Shown here piece by piece: positions 7,837 to 11,294 of a stretch of 11,294 nucleotides of DNA. Source of the stretch: Actinomycetes bacterium (GTDB taxonomy: Bacteria > Actinomycetota > Acidimicrobiia > Acidimicrobiales > Microtrichaceae); the NCBI GenBank assembly GCA_023389745.1, contig JAEWED010000213.1, positions 1 through 11,294 of the forward strand. The letters run 5' to 3'. Position numbers and translations under genes: made by a program. The notes beneath the pieces were generated by a model that saw only the letters and a program-made list of their open reading frames with translations, was not told where the DNA came from and did no database searches. Each line of letters starts with the position of its first letter. The first letter of the stretch is position 1.

Positions 7837-8616
7837 CTAGCGCCGTGGTGGACGCCCCCGGACGGGCCACCGCCGAGCGCCGGGCGCGGGGCCGTCGCTC
7901 GGCCCGGCGAGCGCTGCGACAACCTGCGCGGCGGTCGGTCGGCGCCCCGGGTGCTCGACGAGGCACGCGGCGAGCAGCGCCGCGAGGTCGCCGTCGGGCT
8001 CGTCGCACGCGGCGGACACGGTCGCCGCGAGGGAGTACACGTCGCCCGCGCTCGACGCCGCCGCGCCGCGGCGCCGTTCGGGCGCGGCGTAGGCGGGGGT
8101 GAGCCCCTGGCGGACCGGGTCGCTGGTGCCGTCCAGGTCGGCCGAGCCGAAGTCGGCGAGCAGCGCGGCGTCGTCGCGGTCGAACAGAACGTTCGCCGGG
8201 CTGACGTCGCCGTGCACCACGTGCCGGGCATGAGCGGCGTCGAGCGCGGCCGCCAGCACCGCGGTCACGCGGCGCGCCGCGGTGCCGTCGAGGGGCAATG
8301 GCGTGTCGCCGTCACCGATCCTGTCGCGCAGCGAACCGCCCGGAGCCAGGTCCGCCACGATCCAGCCGGTGCCATCCGCGGAGCGCCCGAGCTCATGCAC
8401 CACCACGATGCCCGGCACGTCGCGCAGGCGCGCCAGCGCACGGGCCTCGCGCTCGAGACGGCCCGCAGCGTGGGCTGTGTCGATCGCCTTGACCACGACG
8501 TCGGCACCGGTGAGCAGGTCGCGCGCACGCCAGACGGTCGAGGTCGCTCCCCCACCCAACCGCTCACCGATGCGCAGCCTGGTCGGCAGGCCGTCGATCC
8601 ACGGTCGTTGCGACAT
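7837..8616 (-). CDS. Soluble Hanks-type Ser/Thr protein kinase, non-RD (HGD) type
   Basis: This 259-residue protein consists of little more than one protein-kinase domain. The Gly-rich loop is LGGGATSTVW (20-29), the ATP-binding Lys is in VVVKAID (Lys43), and the helix-C Glu is in LEREARAL (about 57). The catalytic loop is VVHGDVSPANVLF (133-145; Asp137, Asn142), the metal-binding motif is ADFG (154-157), and the substrate segment is AYAAPE (175-180). The usual HRD is HGD, so this is a non-RD kinase, which generally does not depend on activation-loop phosphorylation. No transmembrane segment or sensor domain follows; the chain ends soon after the RRPTAAQVVAAL helix. Targets are unknown. The start is ATG 8616, or the adjoining GTG 8619. 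It begins 7 bp after the permease stop with no ribosome-binding site, suggesting coupled translation. Confidence 0.9.
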   Translation of the reverse strand: MSQRPWIDGLPTRLRIGERLGGGATSTVWRARDLLTGADVVVKAIDTAHAAGRLEREARALARLRDVPGIVVVHELGRSADGTGWIVADLAPGGSLRDRIGDGDTPLPLDGTAARRVTAVLAAALDAAHARHVVHGDVSPANVLFDRDDAALLADFGSADLDGTSDPVRQGLTPAYAAPERRRGAAASSAGDVYSLAATVSAACDEPDGDLAALLAACLVEHPGRRPTAAQVVAALAGPSDGPAPGARRWPVRGRPPRR

Positions 8617-8623
8617 CACCGGG

Positions 8624-9526
8624 TCACGGTACCGCGGCGACCTCGATCTGCCGACGGGAGCTCCACCAGCGGGTCACCTCGGACACGCACAAAGCGACGA
8701 CGAACAGCACCACGGCGGTGGCGGCCATCGCGGCGCCCGCGGCCAGACGGGCATGCCAGGACACGAGCAACCCGACCACCACCGACACCTCGGCGAGCAC
8801 CACCGAGGTCACCATCACCCACGGCACGCGGCGGACGAGCTGGACCGCAGCGGCAGCCGGCGCGGTGATCAACGCGAAGACCAGCAGCGTGCCGACGGTC
8901 TTGAAGCTGGCGACGACGGTCGCGGTGACGAGCACCAGCAGGACGGCGTGGGTCAGTCCCGGGCGCAGTCCGAGCAGCTGGGCAGCGTCGCGGTTGAAGC
9001 AGAGCACCAGGAAGGCCCGGTACCCGACCACGACGGTCACGAGCACGGCGACGGCGACGGCCGCACCCAGCGCCAGGTCACCCGAGGTCACGCTGGTGAT
9101 CCCGCCGAAGAGGAAGCCGGTGAGCTCGCCGGCGAAGGAACGACTCCGACTGATGATGAGCACGCCCAGGGCCAGCATGCCCACGAAGAGCAGACCGATC
9201 GCAGTGTCCTCGCTCAGGCGCGCACGCCGGCCGACCACGGTGATCCCGCCGATCATCACACCCGCGCTCAGCAGCGCTCCGATGGTCGGGTTGAAGCCCA
9301 CGACGGTCGCGAGCGCCAGGCCCGGGAGCACGCCATGTGCGAGCGCGTCACCGATGAAGGTCATGCCGCGCAGGACCACCCACGTCCCGACCAGGCCGCA
9401 TGCGATCGCCGCGAGCGTGCCCGCGGCCAGGGCACGCTGCATCGTGTAGGAGCCGGTGAAGGGATCCACGATCCACTCGACCGGCGCGAGTGCGAGCGTC
9501 GCTGCGTGCGCCACGAGCGTGCTCAC
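8624..9526 (-). CDS. Zinc/manganese ABC transporter permease (ABC-3 family, ZnuB/AztB-like)
   Basis: This 300-residue inner-membrane permease would form the channel of a metal-ion importer. Most of the chain is hydrophobic, with roughly eight or nine transmembrane helices. The ABC-3 hallmarks are present: LVGTWVVLRGMTFIGDALAHGVLPG near residues 45-70, the cytoplasmic RARLSEDTAIGLLFVG stretch that faces the ATPase, and FKTVGTLLVFALITAPAAAA. The start is GTG 9526, which overlaps the stop of the substrate-binding protein gene (GTGA), so the two are translationally coupled and surely partners. Zinc is favoured over manganese because of the His-rich partner and the divergent Zur-like regulator. 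No ATP-binding subunit lies before or after it in this window, so the ATPase must be encoded elsewhere or be shared. Confidence 0.93.
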   Translation of the reverse strand: MSTLVAHAATLALAPVEWIVDPFTGSYTMQRALAAGTLAAIACGLVGTWVVLRGMTFIGDALAHGVLPGLALATVVGFNPTIGALLSAGVMIGGITVVGRRARLSEDTAIGLLFVGMLALGVLIISRSRSFAGELTGFLFGGITSVTSGDLALGAAVAVAVLVTVVVGYRAFLVLCFNRDAAQLLGLRPGLTHAVLLVLVTATVVASFKTVGTLLVFALITAPAAAAVQLVRRVPWVMVTSVVLAEVSVVVGLLVSWHARLAAGAAMAATAVVLFVVALCVSEVTRWWSSRRQIEVAAVP

Positions 9527-10557
9527 CTCGGCACGCTCCCACCCAGGTGCTCGGCGATCAGCGCGGCGTTGGTCCGCATCATCTCGACGTAGGTGCCCGC
9601 GTCACCCGTGTCGTCGCCGGTGGACTCGACCGAGAGCTCCACGACGTTCGCCGTGGGTCCGAGCCGTTCCGCCAGTCCGTCCGACACCTCGGTCGAGCCG
9701 GTCGTCTCGGCGAAGATCGTGGTCACGCCGGCGTCCCGCATCGTCTCGGCCAGGTCGTCCAGGTCGCGGGCGCTGGCCTCGCCGAGCGAGCTGGTCGACG
9801 GCACGACCGCCCCCACGACCTCGAACCCGAAGCGATCCGCGAAGTAGCCCAGCGACTCGTGGTTCGTGACCAGTCGGCGCGACGCCTCGGGAACCGTGGC
9901 GAGCACCTCGTCCATCTCGTCGACGAGCGCTCCGAGCTCGTCGACGTAGTCCGCGGCGCACCGCTCGATCTGCGCGGCGTCGACCGGCAGGCCGTCGAGC
10001 CCCTTGAGCTCCTCGACGATCAGCGGCACGGCGGCCGCCACTCGCTCGGGGTCCATCCAGACGTGCGGGTCGACCTCGTGGCCGTACTCGTCATCGTGGC
10101 CGGGCTCGTCGTGGCCGGGCTCGTCGTGGTCGGGCTCGTCGCCATGGTCGTGGCCGTCGAGCGGGTCGAGCGAGGGCGCCACCTCGAGCACCGTCGCACC
10201 CGACTCCTGGGCCGCGGTCAGCGTGCCGTGCAGACCTTCTTCCAGCCCGAGCCCGTTGGCGACGACCAGGTCGACCGACCGCAGGGCGTCGGCGTCCTGC
10301 ACCGACGGCTCGAACGAGTGCGAATCCGCGCCGACCGGCACGATCGAGTCGACCCGCACCTCGCCGCAGAGCAGGTTCGAGGTGACGTCGGCCCAGATGG
10401 GCGTCGTCGCCACGACCGCCCCGCCCCCGCCCCCGCCGTCGGCCGAGCCCGAGCCCGAGCCCGAGCCGTCACCGCACGCCGACAGCAGCGCGACGGTGGC
10501 GGCGACGGCCACCGCGAGACAGATGGACAGCGGGTTCGATCGCGGGGTCCGGGGCAC
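9523..10557 (-). CDS. Zinc (Zn/Mn) ABC transporter substrate-binding lipoprotein (ZnuA/AztC-like)
   Basis: This cluster-9 metal-binding protein would be tethered outside the membrane to deliver Zn2+ to the permease. From GTG 10557 it has 344 residues. It starts with a signal peptide (VPRTPRSNPLSICLAV...) and a lipobox LLSAC with Cys28. A low-complexity Gly/Ser linker follows. Likely metal ligands are His80 (GADSHSFEPS), His165 (VDPHVWMDP), His233 (TNHESLGYF) and Glu284 (FAETTGST). Residues 136-160 form a His/Asp-rich loop typical of zinc types. A longer version from GTG 10587 is open, but its extra ten codons overlap the Zur-box-like palindrome. GTG 10557 lies exactly 6 nt after TATGGT and gives a more ordinary signal peptide. 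I prefer 10557. Divergent from zur; probably zinc-repressed. Confidence 0.92.
   Translation of the reverse strand: MPRTPRSNPLSICLAVAVAATVALLSACGDGSGSGSGSADGGGGGGAVVATTPIWADVTSNLLCGEVRVDSIVPVGADSHSFEPSVQDADALRSVDLVVANGLGLEEGLHGTLTAAQESGATVLEVAPSLDPLDGHDHGDEPDHDEPGHDEPGHDDEYGHEVDPHVWMDPERVAAAVPLIVEELKGLDGLPVDAAQIERCAADYVDELGALVDEMDEVLATVPEASRRLVTNHESLGYFADRFGFEVVGAVVPSTSSLGEASARDLDDLAETMRDAGVTTIFAETTGSTEVSDGLAERLGPTANVVELSVESTGDDTGDAGTYVEMMRTNAALIAEHLGGSVPR
10094..10138 (-). repeat. 15-bp tandem repeat encoding the His-rich loop
   Basis: Three 15-bp units (10094-10108, 10109-10123, 10124-10138) differ at a single base and encode the repeated pentapeptide DEPGH/DEPDH. The repeat keeps the reading frame and lengthens the loop in steps of five residues. 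Such loops in ZnuA-type proteins are thought to capture or sense zinc. Confidence 0.85.
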
Positions 10558-10592
10558 GAGCCCACCATATTTGAGGATGGTTCTCACTTCCA
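10558..10592 (-). promoter_or_regulatory. Promoter of the metal-transport operon with Zur-box-like operator
   Basis: On the minus strand TGGAAG (10592-10587) and TATGGT (10569-10564) are 17 bp apart. TATGGT is followed by 6 nt and then GTG 10557, a leaderless arrangement. The spacer holds the imperfect palindrome TGAGGATGGTTCTCA (10572-10586, plus strand), which matches the Streptomyces-type Zur box TGAAAATGATTTTCA, as I recall it, at 11 of 15 positions. A repressor bound here would block both hexamers. This strongly suggests zinc-dependent repression by the divergent regulator. Confidence 0.65.
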
Positions 10593-10618
10593 GTCCCGAA
10601 GGTTCTCATTTGTTCTCA
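10580..10618 (+). repeat. Three copies of GTTCTCA in the zur intergenic region
   Basis: GTTCTCA occurs at 10580-10586, 10602-10608 and 10612-10618, the first being one arm of the Zur-box-like palindrome. Start-to-start distances are 22 and 10 bp, about two and one helical turns, so all copies face the same side of the DNA. They may be extra half-sites for the same regulator. Confidence 0.6.
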
Positions 10619-10639
10619 GGTCCGGCTACGCTCCCCCGC
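10603..10639 (+). promoter_or_regulatory. zur promoter, probably leaderless
   Basis: TACGCT (10627-10632) is followed by 7 nt and then the zur ATG, with no Shine-Dalgarno sequence in between. TTCTCA (10603-10608), a 4 of 6 match to TTGACA, lies 18 bp upstream and forms part of a GTTCTCA repeat. The regulator could therefore also control its own gene. Confidence 0.45.
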
Positions 10640-11107
10640 ATGGGCGCCGAGCACCAGCACGACCTGTCCCGCGACGAGCTGCACACGACCGCCGCTCAGC
10701 GCCTGCGCAGCAGCGGACTGCGCTACACGACGTCACGTCGGGCGGTCGTCGAACTGCTCGCTGTCTCGGAGCGGCCCCTCACCATCCCCGAGATCCTCGC
10801 CGAGGATCGCTCCCTGGCGCAGAGCAGCGCCTATCGGAACCTGACCGAGCTGATCAACGCGGGCGTCGTGCACCGGATCATCGCCGGGGACGAGTACAGC
10901 CACTTCGAGCTCGCCGAGGACCTGACCTCGCACCACCACCACCTGGTGTGCACCAGGTGCGGGCGCGTCACCGACGTGGTGCTCAGCGCCGAGCTCGAGC
11001 ATCGTCTCACCGCGTCGCTCGACGACGTCGCGGGCGCCCAGGGGTTCCATGCCGAGCACCACCGCCTCGACGTGCTGGGACGCTGCGCCGACTGCATCGC
11101 CGTCTGA
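10640..11107 (+). CDS. zur: Fur-family transcriptional repressor, Zur/FurB type
   Basis: This 155-residue Fur-family protein is expected to repress zinc uptake when loaded with zinc. Residues about 15-82 form the winged helix, with GLRYTTSRRAVVELL, then PLTIPEILAED, and the recognition helix AQSSAYRNLTELINAGVV. The dimerisation/metal domain follows with HFELAEDLTSHHHHLVC. CxxC pairs at Cys104/107 and Cys149/152 would build the structural zinc site. The His-98-to-101 run, Glu118 and the C-terminal FHAEHHRL histidines are candidate regulatory ligands. Zur is preferred over Fur or Mur because the gene diverges from a His-rich zinc-type lipoprotein with a Zur-box-like palindrome between them. The ATG at 10640 gives the normal length; the frame is open much further upstream, but only as antisense of the neighbouring gene. 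Confidence 0.9.
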   Translation: MGAEHQHDLSRDELHTTAAQRLRSSGLRYTTSRRAVVELLAVSERPLTIPEILAEDRSLAQSSAYRNLTELINAGVVHRIIAGDEYSHFELAEDLTSHHHHLVCTRCGRVTDVVLSAELEHRLTASLDDVAGAQGFHAEHHRLDVLGRCADCIAV

Positions 11108-11123
11108 CTGCCCCGTCTGGCAG
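11108..11123 (+). terminator. Small hairpin directly after zur
   Basis: CTGCC (11108-11112) pairs perfectly with GGCAG (11119-11123) around CCGTCT, beginning at the base after the stop codon. The stem is only 5 bp and the following bases are CCCCTTCC rather than a T-run. It is a weak terminator candidate, listed for its position. Confidence 0.35.
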
Positions 11124-11170
11124 CCCCTTCCGAAAGGAGAGTGCGACGAGGGCTGACCGGAGCGGTCCCT

Positions 11171-11278
11171 GTTGCCTCACGTCAAAACCTCCGGCTGGGG
11201 TGATTCGTTGCCTCATGTCAGGATCTCCGGCTGGCGGTCTTCGTTGCCTCACCTAAAAGCTCCGGACGGGGGTCCTTG
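11171..11278. repeat. Degenerate 36-bp tandem repeat, three units
   Basis: Three head-to-tail units start with GTTGCCTCA at 11171, 11207 and 11243, an exact 36-bp period. Units 1 and 2 agree at 28 of 36 positions. Unit 3 has a one-base shift in the middle but keeps CTCCGG. A worn half-unit may precede at about 11153-11170. There is no unique spacer between units, so it is not a CRISPR array. The array lies in non-coding DNA downstream of zur and may continue beyond the window. Read on the minus strand, each unit would give 12 residues of the type MRQRITPAGGFD, but no gene is evident. Confidence 0.8.
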
Positions 11279-11294
11279 ACGAACGCTGTGTTGA

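Noticed and set aside
7827..8231. N-terminal extension of the enoyl-CoA hydratase, suggesting a fusion with the kinase
   Set aside because: The extension lies in a different frame from the kinase on the same strand and reads as low-complexity Arg/Thr/Pro. ATG 7826 gives the normal crotonase start.
10558..10587. Start of the lipoprotein at GTG 10587
   Set aside because: The ten extra codons overlap the Zur-box-like palindrome and the -10 hexamer and give an unusually long signal-peptide n-region. GTG 10557 fits better, though 10587 is not excluded.
9490..11256. 588-codon plus-strand open frame crossing the lipoprotein and zur genes
   Set aside because: It overlaps two well-supported genes in other frames and has no recognisable domain.
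11171..11278. 36-bp repeats as a CRISPR array
   Set aside because: Units follow one another directly with no unique spacers, units differ from each other, and no cas gene is near.

Overview
The window is high-GC DNA with actinobacterial character. The signs are a divergent glgE/glgP pair (the GlgE maltosyltransferase pathway of mycobacteria, streptomycetes and relatives), a MazEF pair resembling mycobacterial MazEF9, a Zur/FurB-type regulator, and several genes without Shine-Dalgarno sequences whose starts sit just downstream of a TANNNT -10 hexamer. The class cannot be fixed from sequence alone. An acidimicrobial or other non-streptomycete actinobacterium is possible, but this is a guess.

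Left part (1-5621), alpha-glucan metabolism. On the minus strand, a membrane-anchored beta-propeller protein (1289-2941) overlaps the start of glgE by an ATGA. glgE runs off the left edge, and its last third is missing. Divergently, after 82 bp, lies a complete glgP (3024-5597). GlgE builds alpha-1,4-glucan from maltose-1-phosphate, and GlgP releases glucose-1-phosphate from it. The propeller gene wedged between them is the unexpected member. A hairpin at 5600-5621 separates glgP from the next, convergent unit.

Middle (5622-6995). A mazE-mazF toxin-antitoxin operon on the minus strand has a promoter that looks leaderless, with operator half-sites over it. Upstream are about 770 bp without a convincing gene. 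That stretch is rich in hairpins, including an 18-bp inverted repeat with one mismatch, and in short repeats.

Right part (6996-11294), zinc homeostasis and an unusual operon. A Zur-type regulator (plus strand, 10640-11107) diverges from a minus-strand cluster. The cluster order is a Zn/Mn-binding lipoprotein, an ABC-3 permease, a small non-RD Ser/Thr kinase and an enoyl-CoA hydratase. The four genes overlap or lie within about 10 bp of each other. No ABC ATPase is present. A Zur-box-like palindrome lies exactly in the promoter spacer of the lipoprotein gene. After zur, a degenerate 36-bp tandem repeat runs nearly to the window edge.

I found no RNA genes, intact mobile elements or CRISPR arrays.
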